In this document: one piece after another, positions 56,400 to 64,000 of the stretch
Numbering within the stretch: the stretch's first letter is position 1
Layout: the number at the start of each line of letters is the position of its first letter
NCBI RefSeq assembly: GCF_028736215.1
Contig: NZ_CP117883.1
Coordinates: forward strand, 6,200,001-6,264,000
DNA from: Mucilaginibacter sp. KACC 22773
Lineage (GTDB): Bacteria > Bacteroidota > Bacteroidia > Sphingobacteriales > Sphingobacteriaceae
Length of the DNA: 64,000 nt
Direction of reading: 5' to 3'
Made by a program: the position numbers and the translations under genes
The notes under the pieces: generated by a model
What the model saw: only the letters and a program-made list of their open reading frames with translations
What the model was told of the DNA's origin: nothing
Database searches by the model: none

Positions 56400-57080
56400 A
56401 TGGAACACCCGCTTGATAATCCTGCCTGGAACGCCTCAATCACCGGCAATCAAAACCTTGCCGAAGGTACGGATACGGTTAAATGTTTTTTGCCTGACGT
56501 ATCGCCTTTTGCCGGGATGATACAAAACACCCCCGAAAACTTTGCTGCCCTTTACGATATTGTTCAACCCAAACGCACGGTTGCTGTTTTCAGCCCCGGA
56601 GACTACGAAATACCCCATCCGTGGAAAGTAGTAAACCCCATGAAATGCCTGCAAATGGTGTATCAAAACGCTGCGCCGCCGGCAATTACCGACATTGCCT
56701 TTACCCCGTTAAATGACGGGCATATCCCTGCTATGCTGGCGCTCACCAAACTAACAAATCCGGGTCCCTTTTTTGACCGGACTATCGATTTTGGCAACTA
56801 TTTTGGCATTTTTATTGGCAGTGAGCTGGTGGCCATGGCCGGGCGCAGGTTACAGCCTTTACCCTATATGGAAGTAAGCGCCGTCTGCAATCACCCCGAT
56901 CACCTAGGGAAGGGTTACGCCAGCCGCCTTATTATGCACCAGGTACGGTTGATTAAAGAAGCAGGCGGAATCCCGTTTTTACATGTGCTGCAAAGCAACA
57001 CAAATGCCATTAAAGTATATGAAAAACTGGGCTTTGTGACCCGTACTGCAATGAATATCTGCGCAATAGTCAAGAATTAA
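56400..57080 (+). CDS. GNAT-family N-acetyltransferase
   Basis: 226 residues with a C-terminal GNAT (FR47-like) fold. The acetyl-CoA-binding motif A reads HPDHLGKGYASRLIMHQV, with the R/QxxGxG/A form, followed by NAIKVYEKLGF (motif B). The N-terminal half is a divergent partner domain. The substrate is unknown; such proteins modify small amines or protein N-termini. ATG start at 56400, 65 bases from the divergent hypothetical gene; the GH39 gene follows on the same strand after 90 bases but has its own promoter element. Confidence 0.88.
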   Translation: MEHPLDNPAWNASITGNQNLAEGTDTVKCFLPDVSPFAGMIQNTPENFAALYDIVQPKRTVAVFSPGDYEIPHPWKVVNPMKCLQMVYQNAAPPAITDIAFTPLNDGHIPAMLALTKLTNPGPFFDRTIDFGNYFGIFIGSELVAMAGRRLQPLPYMEVSAVCNHPDHLGKGYASRLIMHQVRLIKEAGGIPFLHVLQSNTNAIKVYEKLGFVTRTAMNICAIVKN

Positions 57081-57129
57081 TCAACATAAAACTTTTGTTA
57101 ATTAAGTGTGTAAATTACAAGTAATGTGC

Positions 57130-57137
57130 TATGTTTG
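57130..57137 (+). promoter_or_regulatory. Putative -7 promoter element of GH39 gene (TATGTTTG)
   Basis: TATGTTTG fits the Bacteroidota consensus TAnnTTTG and lies 33 bases before the chosen GH39 ATG. A TTTG sits upstream at 57094-57097 but the spacing is longer than usual, so the -33 part is unsure. Confidence 0.4.
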
Positions 57138-57170
57138 TTATTCCCGATAATAAACCTATACATTCCGGAT

Positions 57171-58868
57171 ATGAATATCAAAACAGGATTTGCGCTTTTA
57201 AGCTTACTTACATTGCTGCTAAAAAGCCAGTGCATTTGCGCACAGCAGCAAACCGCCACTATCAACATAGATTTAAATGCCGAAACCGGCAACATGAGCC
57301 CCGTTTGGGCATGGTTTGGGCACGATGAGCCCAACTACACCTACATGAAAGACGGCCGCAAACTGCTTTCCCACCTGGCCGCTTTAAGCCCCACACCGGT
57401 GCACATGCGGGTACATAACCTGCTTACCACCGGCAATGGCGAAGCCGCCCTCAAGTGGGGATCGACTAATGCGTATACTGAAGATCCTGAGGGGAAACCG
57501 GTTTACAACTGGCACCTGGTTGATAGCATATTTGATACTTACATTAAACTGGGCATGAAACCCTACGCCCAGATAGGCTTTATGCCCCAGGCCCTATCCA
57601 CCCATCCCGAACCTTACCGCCATCACTGGAAACCGGGCGACGACTATAATGACATTTACACCGGCTGGGCCTATCCGCCTAAAGATTACAACAAATGGGA
57701 AGAACTGATATACCAGTGGGTAAAACACTCGGTTGCCCGCTATGGCAAAAAAGAAGTAGAAAGCTGGTACTGGGAAGTATGGAACGAGCCTAACATTAGC
57801 TACTGGAAAGGCACTATGCCCGAGTTTTTTAAGATGTATGATTACGCTGCCCAGGGCCTGCGCAGGGCCTTACCTACCGCCAAAATTGGCGGCCCCGAAA
57901 TAGCAGGCGGATCGAGCCAGAGCGGGATGAAGTTTTTGAGGGCATTTATTGAACATTGCCTCACCGGCACCAACTATGCCACCGGCAAAACAGGCTCGCC
58001 GTTGGATGTTATTTCCTTTCATGCCAAGGGGCAGCCTACATTGGTTAATGGCCACGTACGCATGAATATGGCCCCCCAAATGCGCGATATCCGTGAAGGC
58101 TTTAAAATAGTGGCATCGTACCCGCAAACCAAAAACATCCCCATTGTTATCGGCGAATCTGACCCGGAAGGCTGCGCGGCCTGTGGTATGGCCACCAACC
58201 CATCCAACGCATACCGCAACGGCACCATGTATTCCAGCTATACGGCGGCCTCGTTTGCGCGCAAGTATTTACTGGCCGACTCGTTGGGCGTTAACTTTAT
58301 GGGGGCGGTATCCTGGTCGTTTGAGTTTGAAAACCAGCCCTGGTTTTATGGGTTCAGGGATTTGGCTACCAACGGGGTTGATAAGCCGGTACTTAACGTA
58401 TTCCGGATGTTTGGGATGATGCAGGGCAAACGGCTTAAGGTTAATGCCAGCCAGATGCACCCGCTTACAGCCGTTATCGACTCGGGCCTGAGGGGGGCCA
58501 ACACCGATATTGGCGCGCTGGCCGCCAAAGACAAAAAGCAGGCAACCGTAATGGTATGGAATTACCACGACGATGATATCCAGGCTGCAGGGCAACCCGT
58601 AGCAATAACGCTCAGCAACCTGCCCGCGCGCACCGCAACCATTGTACAATACCAAATTGATAACCAGCACAGTAACTCCTACGAGGCATGGAAAAAAATG
58701 GGATCGCCGCAAAACCCCACGCCCGGCCAGGTGAAACAGCTGGAGCAAGCCGGGCAACTGCAAACCGTTGGCAAACCCCAAAAATTGCAGGTTAAAGCCG
58801 GGCTTTTAAATACCACCATTACCCTGCCCCGGCAAGGTGTAGCTCTGTTGAAGTTAAACTGGGAGTAA
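57171..58868 (+). CDS. GH39 beta-xylosidase-type glycosidase, secreted
   Basis: 565 residues from the ATG at 57171 (an ATG 45 bases upstream would put a promoter element inside the gene and spoil the signal peptide). Signal peptide 1-24 (CICAQ). TIM barrel of family 39: VWAWFGHDEPNYTYM, HMRVHNLLTTG, YWEVWNEPNISYW with acid/base Glu206, ISFHAKG, and VIGESDPEGCAAC with nucleophile Glu329. A C-terminal beta-sandwich follows. Likely to release xylose, or another beta-linked or alpha-linked sugar as other GH39 members do; substrate not fixed by the sequence. It is followed by a direct and inverted repeat tract and a convergent ion-channel gene. Confidence 0.93.
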   Translation: MNIKTGFALLSLLTLLLKSQCICAQQQTATINIDLNAETGNMSPVWAWFGHDEPNYTYMKDGRKLLSHLAALSPTPVHMRVHNLLTTGNGEAALKWGSTNAYTEDPEGKPVYNWHLVDSIFDTYIKLGMKPYAQIGFMPQALSTHPEPYRHHWKPGDDYNDIYTGWAYPPKDYNKWEELIYQWVKHSVARYGKKEVESWYWEVWNEPNISYWKGTMPEFFKMYDYAAQGLRRALPTAKIGGPEIAGGSSQSGMKFLRAFIEHCLTGTNYATGKTGSPLDVISFHAKGQPTLVNGHVRMNMAPQMRDIREGFKIVASYPQTKNIPIVIGESDPEGCAACGMATNPSNAYRNGTMYSSYTAASFARKYLLADSLGVNFMGAVSWSFEFENQPWFYGFRDLATNGVDKPVLNVFRMFGMMQGKRLKVNASQMHPLTAVIDSGLRGANTDIGALAAKDKKQATVMVWNYHDDDIQAAGQPVAITLSNLPARTATIVQYQIDNQHSNSYEAWKKMGSPQNPTPGQVKQLEQAGQLQTVGKPQKLQVKAGLLNTTITLPRQGVALLKLNWE

Positions 58869-58965
58869 GTTTTGAGTCTGAAGTCTTGAGTTCTGAGTCT
58901 TGAGTCTGAAGTCCTAAGTCAAAAAAAACTTTCCTGACTTAAGACTTTGGACTTCAGACTTAGAG
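58868..58965. repeat. Direct and inverted repeat tract between GH39 and channel gene
   Basis: Copies of a short word (GAGTCTGAAGTC, CTTGAGTTCTGAGTC, GAGTCTGAAGTCC) run in tandem and then pair with GACTTAAGACTTTGGACTTC on the right side across a run of eight A residues. The hairpin lies between convergent genes and could terminate both. Confidence 0.7.
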
Positions 58966-58967
58966 CT

Positions 58968-59927
58968 TCAATCAATAGCCCCATATATAAACCAGCCATT
59001 CAATAGCAGGTAAACCGCCAGCAACACCTGTGCACATATAAAATCAAAGCGTTTGGCTTTGGTTTCCTGGCCTTTTTTAATCAGCCTTAACGAGTAAGCC
59101 GTGCATATAATAATGCAGAGTATAAAAAACAGCGTTGTGCCATGCAGCGTATCCACCAGCGTAAAGGTAGTCGACTCGGGCAGCGACGAATCGATGATGT
59201 ATTTGTTACCAATTACCGCAAACAGTGCGCCCACACTCAGCCCAAACCGCGAGTCGATGCTATCGGTGTGGATATAAAAACACATATACGCTATCAGGAA
59301 GGCCACATACATACCCAGGAACATCTTCCAAAACAGGCCCATCGCGTCGCGGGCTATCTTCAGGGTAACCTTAAAGTTGCTGTATTCGGTATGGGGTTTG
59401 GCCAATGTGGTATCGCCAAAGCCGGTTTCGTATTTCTTGATGCCGGCGGCTATCCCCAGGCTGTCAACACGCCAGCCGCGCAGGGTAAAGCGGGGGTCGA
59501 AATGTTTGCCCAGCGTATCGGGCACAAATATCAGCGAGTGCGAATCAAACTGCGAATTCTCTATCGAGAAGCGCAGTTTCTGCTTATCAAAGGGGAAATT
59601 ATTAATGGCCCAGGAATCCTTCATTACACATTGCAGTTTCATGAGCAGGTACACCTTGCTACCCGACGAATCGATGGTTGAAAACGATTTAGTAACCGTT
59701 TTGGCCTGCGGTACCTCCAGGTTTTGCACAAAATCAAAATCGCGGTTTTTGTATTTGAGCCACAGCCAAAGGTCAATGGTGTACTCTTTATCCTTAAAGT
59801 TAATGTCATGAATACTGGTAATGTACACCCCGGTTTTCACCGTATCGGCGTGTGGCTTACTGGCATGGGCGGCCGTGCATGCCAGCAGGAGTACCAATGC
59901 AAAAATCAGCTTGTTTTTCAATGGCAA
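58968..59927 (-). CDS. Bacterial pentameric ligand-gated ion channel (Cys-loop receptor-like)
   Basis: 319 residues with a signal peptide (1-22), an extracellular-type beta-sandwich (about 30-200) and four membrane segments, the layout of pLGIC subunits. Ligand domain marks: YITSIHDINFKDKEYTIDLW (start of the sandwich), WAINNFPFDKQKLRFSIEN, which matches the FPFDxQxC Cys-loop region but lacks the disulfide cysteines, as in other bacterial members. TM1 FWKMFLGMYVAFLIAYMCFY, TM2 about GLSVGALFAVIGNKYII, TM3 LHGTTLFFILCIIICTAYSL, TM4 FICAQVLLAVYLLLNGWFIY. It would form a homopentameric channel in the inner membrane with the binding domain in the periplasm. Ligand and ion selectivity are unknown. 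Confidence 0.85.
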   Translation of the reverse strand: MPLKNKLIFALVLLLACTAAHASKPHADTVKTGVYITSIHDINFKDKEYTIDLWLWLKYKNRDFDFVQNLEVPQAKTVTKSFSTIDSSGSKVYLLMKLQCVMKDSWAINNFPFDKQKLRFSIENSQFDSHSLIFVPDTLGKHFDPRFTLRGWRVDSLGIAAGIKKYETGFGDTTLAKPHTEYSNFKVTLKIARDAMGLFWKMFLGMYVAFLIAYMCFYIHTDSIDSRFGLSVGALFAVIGNKYIIDSSLPESTTFTLVDTLHGTTLFFILCIIICTAYSLRLIKKGQETKAKRFDFICAQVLLAVYLLLNGWFIYGAID

Positions 59928-60451
59928 TGGTTAAAATAGTTGCGACGCTAATATAACAAAATAGCCGGGCAATACCGGCGTTGGTTTTAAAAACCCTCCA
60001 TCGCCCCAATTTTTATGTACTATACAAAAAGCTTTAAAATGATCCGGAAATATCCAAAAAAGTTTCAAAAAGTTCCCAAAAAAGCACACAAATAGCATAT
60101 AAATTCAAACCGGCAATTTCCTTAAAAAACGGCCTGTTTTTGGCAGGTTATTAATTGTTATTTTCACACTTAAACCAGTAAAGAGACCAAAATAGCAACA
60201 CTTCTGCCCCACCTCCGGCACCCCCGAAACACCCCCAAACCACCCCGCCGCAGCACCAAACCGGCACCGTTATGGCACCAAACTTACACCATAAAAAAAT
60301 CAAATGGGCGTTGCCCCGTTGGCAGAAACGGGGCTCGGGCTGTACGCTCATACTACACCGGCCTTAGGCGCCGGGCCGGTATCCGCTGCCATCCCTAACG
60401 CAGGCTGCGGGGTATATAATCTCAAGTGATTATAAGTTGTCAAATCCAGGG
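59928..60451. repeat. Intergenic region with a GC-rich repeat remnant
   Basis: The first part (59928-60160) is AT-rich and holds nothing I recognise. 60205-60270 is a strongly C-rich strand. About 60300-60420 is a GC-rich palindromic repeat (CCGGCC/GGCCGG cores, GTTGCCCCGTTGGCAGAAAC, ending in GCTGCCATCCCTAACGCAGG) of a kind seen in Bacteroidota intergenic sequence. It leads directly into the tandem array. Confidence 0.5.
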
Positions 60452-62395
60452 ATTCCAAAGCCACTTTCCCCAATTCCCTCCCCACGGGAGGGGCGCGATA
60501 GCAATGCGGGCAAAGGCAGGGAGGGGTTAATGAACTATTGGCTTTCGGGGGAACGATTTAGCAAAACATGTCACTACGCCAGCATCATCGCTATGCTTCA
60601 TGTTTTGTGGATTACAAAATCACTTTGTAGAGACTACAACTTTGGCCCGCTCATGGCCGCGGGAGAGCCTAGTTCCTTTTGTCTTGGCAAAAGGAACCAA
60701 AACCGCTGTCAGCAGAAATGCTTCGCGCACGGGCCTTTGCCCTGCAAAACGGGCAAAACCTGGGCTGGAATTATTTTGCCCCGAGGCTCCTTTTCCCGCG
60801 CACATGCAAAAACTTCCTATGCCCTGCAGCCGCACAGCCCCACATTGTTTTGCCCGTTTTCGCCCGAAGCTGTTCTGCTGACGATTTTGGGGAACACGAG
60901 AACTTTTCGAATTCCGAAGGCATTTTCCCCAATTCCCTCCCCACGGGAGGGGCGCGATAGCAATGCGGGCAAAGGCAGGGAGGGGTCAATGAACTATTTG
61001 CTTTCCGGGGAACGATTTAGCAAACAATGTCATTACGCCATCATTATACTTCATGTTTTGTAGGTTACCAATTACTTTGTAGAAACTACAACACCGGTCC
61101 GCTCATGGCCGCGGGAGGGCCTAGTTCCTTTTGTCTTGGCAAAAGGAACCAAAACCGCTGTCAGCAGAAATGCTTCTCTGCGCTCGGGGCCTTTGCCCTG
61201 CAAAACGGGCAAAACCTGGGCTGGAATTATTTTGCCCCGGCACACTTTGTCCCTCCGCGCATGCAAAAACTTCCTATGCCCTGCAGCCGCACCACCCCGC
61301 ATTGTTTTGCCCGTTTTCGCCCGAAGCTGTTCTGCTGACACTTTGGGGAACACGAGAACTTTTCGAATTCCAAAGCCACTTTCCCCAGTTCCCTCCCTTG
61401 GGAGGGGCGCGATAGAAATGCGGGCAAAGGCAGGGAGGGGTTAATGAACTATTTGCTTTCCGGGGAACGATTTAGCAAACAATGTCATTACGCCATCATT
61501 ATACTTCATGTTTTGTAGGTTACCAAATTACTTTGTAGAAATTACAACACCGGCCCGCTCATGGCCGCGGGAGGGCCTAGTTCCTTTTGTCTTGGCAAAA
61601 GGAACCAAAACCGCTGTCAGCAGAAATGCTTCTTTGCGCTCCTGGCCTTTGCCCTGCAAAACGGGCAAAACCTGGGCTGGAATTATTTTGCCCCGAGGCT
61701 CTTTTCCCACACGCATGCAAAAACTTCCTATGCCCTGCCACCCCACCGCCCCGCATTGTTTTGCCCGTTTTCGCCCGAAGCTGTTCTGCTGACGACTTAC
61801 GGAAACGAGGGATTTTCGGCTTTCGAACGCGATTTTTTTAAGTTGATAATCAATTATTTAAATCTATGTCATTGCGAGCGCAGCGCGGCAACCTCGTAGT
61901 CATGTGATCCGAATTATTAAGGATCACGAAACTACTTTGTAGAAGCTACAACATTGGCCCGCTCATGGCCGCGGGAGGGCCTAGTCCTTTTTGTCTTGAA
62001 ACAAAAAGGACCAAAAAATTCAAGTCAGCAGAAATGCTTCTTTGCGCACGGGCCTTTGCCCTGCAAAACGGGCAAAACCTGGGCTGGAATTATTTTGCCC
62101 CGAGGCTCTTTTCCCACGCGCATGCAAAAACTTCCTATGCCCTGCCACCCCACCGCCCCGCATTGTTTTGCCCGTTTTCGCCTGAAGCTGTTCTGCTGAC
62201 ACTTCGGGGAACACGAGAACTTTTTCGAATTCCAAAGGCGCTTTCCCCAATTCCCTCCCCACGGGAGGGGCGCGATAGAATGCGGGCAAAGGCAGGGAGG
62301 GGTTAATGAACTATTTGCTTTTAGTGGAACGATTTAGCAAAACATGTCACTACGCCAGCATCATCGATATGCTCCATGTTTTGTGGGTTGCCGTC
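60452..62395. repeat. Tandem array of ~450-bp non-coding units with internal hairpins
   Basis: Units begin at the word ATTCC(A/G)AAG: unit 1 from 60452, unit 2 from 60911 (period 459), unit 3 from 61367 (period 456), unit 4 from about 61921 with its first part replaced, and a partial unit 5 from 62229 to about 62395. Each full unit has in order: CCCTCCCC-ACGGGAGGG hairpin, a GC-rich GGCCCGCTCATGGCC segment, a 10-bp hairpin GTTCCTTTTG/CAAAAGGAAC (60672-60697, 61124-61149, 61580-61605), TTTGCCC/GGGCAAA pairing and a CCCGTTTTCGCCCG box. In unit 4 (61984-62011) the stem is changed on both sides (GTCCTTTTTG/CAAAAAGGAC). Small indels shift all reading frames between units, so the open frames here are not conserved proteins. 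Confidence 0.9.
61870..61905. repeat. Palindromic repeat replacing the start of array unit 4
   Basis: GTCATTGCGAGCGCAGCGCG and following bases belong to the same REP-like type as 37923-37943 (GTCATTGCGAGGTACGAAGC). It sits at the point where unit 4 of the tandem array lacks its normal first part, so it may mark an insertion or recombination joint. Confidence 0.5.
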
Positions 62396-62414
62396 CCGTA
62401 CAAGGCTTTATCAA

Positions 62415-62543
62415 ATGGGTATAACAAGCTTATGGCAAGAAATCAGTATAGATTTTGAGGTGTACGGACTTAAAGATAACGACTGGTGGGATTTTGAACC
62501 CAACAGTTATAATTATGATGCTTTTTGGGTAAAGCGTATGTAA
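62415..62543 (+). CDS. Small ORF, possibly a 3' gene remnant
   Basis: 42 residues from an ATG at 62415 (MGITSLWQEISIDF ... DNDWWDFEPNSYNYDAFW) directly after the end of the tandem array. Rich in aromatic and acidic residues. Not recognised. Either a small protein or the last part of a gene whose 5' end was lost when the array expanded. It is followed after 40 bases by another small gene. Confidence 0.35.
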   Translation: MGITSLWQEISIDFEVYGLKDNDWWDFEPNSYNYDAFWVKRM

Positions 62544-62583
62544 TTGATTAAATTTGGATAACTAAAGAAGAAAGGGAAATAAA

Positions 62584-62748
62584 ATGGCAACGATAACAAA
62601 TAGCTTATCTGTAAAAAAAGGATTTGGTGCCGGTACTGTCAGCGACCAGGTTAAAAGTCATGCTAATGATCCTTTCGTGGTAAAAAAGGTCGAGGAAGCC
62701 ACCAAAACCATTCAAAGGGTTGGCTTGCCGGGCAAAAAAAAGCAATAG
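62584..62748 (+). CDS. Small basic protein of unknown function
   Basis: 54 residues: MATITNSLSVKKGFGAG, then VSDQVKSHANDPFVVKKVEE, ending GLPGKKKQ. It has an ATG with an A/G-rich stretch (AAGAAAGGGAAATAAA) just upstream. Lysine-rich, no membrane segment. Codon use and the clean start and stop suggest a real gene; I do not recognise the family. Confidence 0.55.
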   Translation: MATITNSLSVKKGFGAGTVSDQVKSHANDPFVVKKVEEATKTIQRVGLPGKKKQ

Positions 62749-63336
62749 CGTATTTGACGGTTTATAAATTAAAGGCTGGATATTTAATCCGGCCTTTTCT
62801 CTTTTTAATGGTATTTGTAGTTATAGCAAGCCTATTGACCTGTCTGACGGATAAAAATATTCTAATCTAATCATTACCATTAATTATATTCTGAAAATTC
62901 CCGTTCGGCAGTAATAGACGGATTTCTTTTAAACGATGTCTTGTACTAAACAAGCGCTGTACCAAAACTATCCCGGTTACACAGCCCCGAAAGGGCGGCA
63001 TCCAACTGCGATGGGCATCGCCCATCGATTAAAAATGCATCAACCCAAAAAACCTGAAAGGGTGACATATCAGCTGCCGAACTGTGCGTGTGGGCTTAAA
63101 CGACATACAAAATAACACTTATCTCCGCACAGGTTATTAAGGCGGCGTATCTGACTTTCAAAAAGATGGCTATTGCGCTAAAATGTTTTAGCAAGGAAGT
63201 TGTATCGAGGTTTACGGTGGCCACCCTGTGCTTCAGGATAGGTTTCGGTTATAAAAATCACAAGTGACCTAAACCTGCAGGCAGCCACGCAACACTTGCG
63301 CTAAGCTGGGTTTATACGTTTTTATTTCATAACTTT
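62749..63336. repeat. Intergenic region with a palindromic repeat element
   Basis: 588 bases with no gene seen. About 62983-63075 holds short hairpins GCCC-cgaaa-GGGC, CGATGGGC-ATC-GCCCATCG (63009-63027) and CCTGAAAGGG, similar in design to the multi-hairpin element at 15345-15607. The parts on either side are AT-rich and show no further structure I can name. Confidence 0.5.
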
Positions 63337-64000
63337 ATGATAATCAATAAAGCCATGTTATTTAAACCCGTTTTAGAAGATATAGAGTTCAATGAAACAG
63401 AAGCCATAGTCGATCCACTATATGGTTCTGTTCAAATAAGTTCATTTGAAAAACGATTAATAAACACACCTGAGTTTCAAAGACTGCGCGGAATTAAACA
63501 ATTAGGGTTTGTGAGTCTCGTTTATCCTGCGGCAGAACACAGTCGTTTTGTACATAGCATCGGCGTATGCTATCAAGCTAAAAAATTAATTTGGCAGATA
63601 AATGAGAATTTTAAACGCGAAAAACGATATAGAAGTTGGAGAAAATCTGGGAAATACGGCTCAACTTTACCTGAAATTCCATTAACAGACGTAGAAATAA
63701 CTACTGTAGAAAAAATTGTTATTTCTGCAGCTGCACTTTTACATGATTTGCCACACTCCCCCTTTTCTCATGAAATTGAGTCCCCTAATTCTGATCCTTT
63801 ATATGGGATTCTCAGTCACGATAAATTTGATTCAAATCCCGTACTGTTCAAATATCTGTTTGACACTGAACATTCAACCCTAGCAAATGTCATAAAGATT
63901 TACAATACAAAGTTTTGGGAAATATTAAAAGCTGACAAAAAATGGTTTAGTATAATATCAAAAAATTTTAATGATAATTTCAGTATAACTGATGATGGTT
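63337..64000 (+). CDS. HD-domain phosphohydrolase, 3' truncated by window edge
   Basis: The frame is open from ATG 63337 (or ATG 63355) to the window end, 221 residues visible. DPLYGSVQISSFEKRLINTPEFQRLRGIKQLG and EHSRFVHSIGV (given in parts) are the start of the SAMHD1/dGTPase-like HD group, and AALLHDLPHSPFSHEIE carries the HD metal ligands, with PHSPFSHEIE in place of the more usual GHGPFSHxxE. Members hydrolyse dNTPs or other phosphates, or serve in defence systems. Nothing downstream is visible, so the role is open. The region is more AT-rich than the PULs. Confidence 0.8.
   Translation, partial: MIINKAMLFKPVLEDIEFNETEAIVDPLYGSVQISSFEKRLINTPEFQRLRGIKQLGFVSLVYPAAEHSRFVHSIGVCYQAKKLIWQINENFKREKRYRSWRKSGKYGSTLPEIPLTDVEITTVEKIVISAAALLHDLPHSPFSHEIESPNSDPLYGILSHDKFDSNPVLFKYLFDTEHSTLANVIKIYNTKFWEILKADKKWFSIISKNFNDNFSITDDG

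Noticed and set aside
57126-57170. Upstream ATG for the GH39 gene
   Set aside because: It lies before a TATGTTTG promoter element and would spoil the signal peptide; ATG 57171 gives a normal one.
60437-62306. Many overlapping open frames of 60-200 codons on both strands in the tandem array
   Set aside because: Frames shift between units by indels, all frames are open because of composition, and no frame keeps its protein from unit to unit.
60452-62395. CRISPR array
   Set aside because: Units are about 450 bp with no short repeat-spacer pattern and no cas genes.

Overview
The window looks like a chromosome segment of a glycan-degrading Bacteroidota, most like Sphingobacteriaceae (Mucilaginibacter/Pedobacter type). 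The reasons are two SusC/SusD pairs with FecR/ECF-sigma control, a hybrid two-component system, many exo-acting glycoside hydrolases with signal peptides, TAnnTTTG-type promoter elements, and many intergenic palindromic repeats. No rRNA, tRNA or CRISPR was seen. The taxon is inferred from gene content; no database was searched.

Layout. 1-7 kb: the 3' part of a hybrid two-component regulator followed by GH35 and GH43 enzymes, probably its targets. 7.4-12.1 kb: a Crp/Fnr regulator with a well-placed candidate operator in front of an isochorismatase-family gene that is frameshifted by a 4-bp duplication, then a pirin, an AraC regulator and an FAD monooxygenase. 12.2-30.5 kb: polysaccharide-utilisation locus A, mostly on the minus strand: ECF sigma, FecR, SusC, SusD, GH89, HGSNAT-like acetyltransferase, GH92, GH78. 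A serine hydrolase on the plus strand sits between sigma and FecR. 30.7-34.7 kb: inositol oxygenase, GH28 and a LacI regulator, with two near-identical LacI-type operators. 34.7-54.9 kb: locus B, also on the minus strand: ECF sigma, S41 peptidase, membrane AraC regulator, FecR, SusC, SusD, GH89, GH35, HGSNAT-like acetyltransferase, GH92-LamG. 55-60 kb: small unknown genes, a GNAT, a GH39 and a pentameric ligand-gated ion-channel homologue. 60.4-62.4 kb: a tandem array of about 450-bp non-coding units with covarying hairpins. 62.4-64 kb: two short genes and the start of an HD-domain protein.

How it fits together. Loci A and B share the order sigma - FecR - SusC - SusD - GH89 - (GH35) - HGSNAT-like - GH92, so they look like duplicated copies of one module. 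The STN domain of each SusC, the FecR and the ECF sigma would form a trans-envelope signal relay that switches on import and breakdown. Pairing an alpha-N-acetylglucosaminidase with a membrane acetyltransferase that keeps the HGSNAT active-site histidine resembles two consecutive steps of lysosomal heparan sulfate breakdown. Together with alpha-mannosidases and a beta-galactosidase this suggests a complex alpha-GlcNAc- or glucosamine-capped glycan; the real substrate is not known. The GH28/MIOX/LacI cluster would feed uronic acids from pectin and from inositol.
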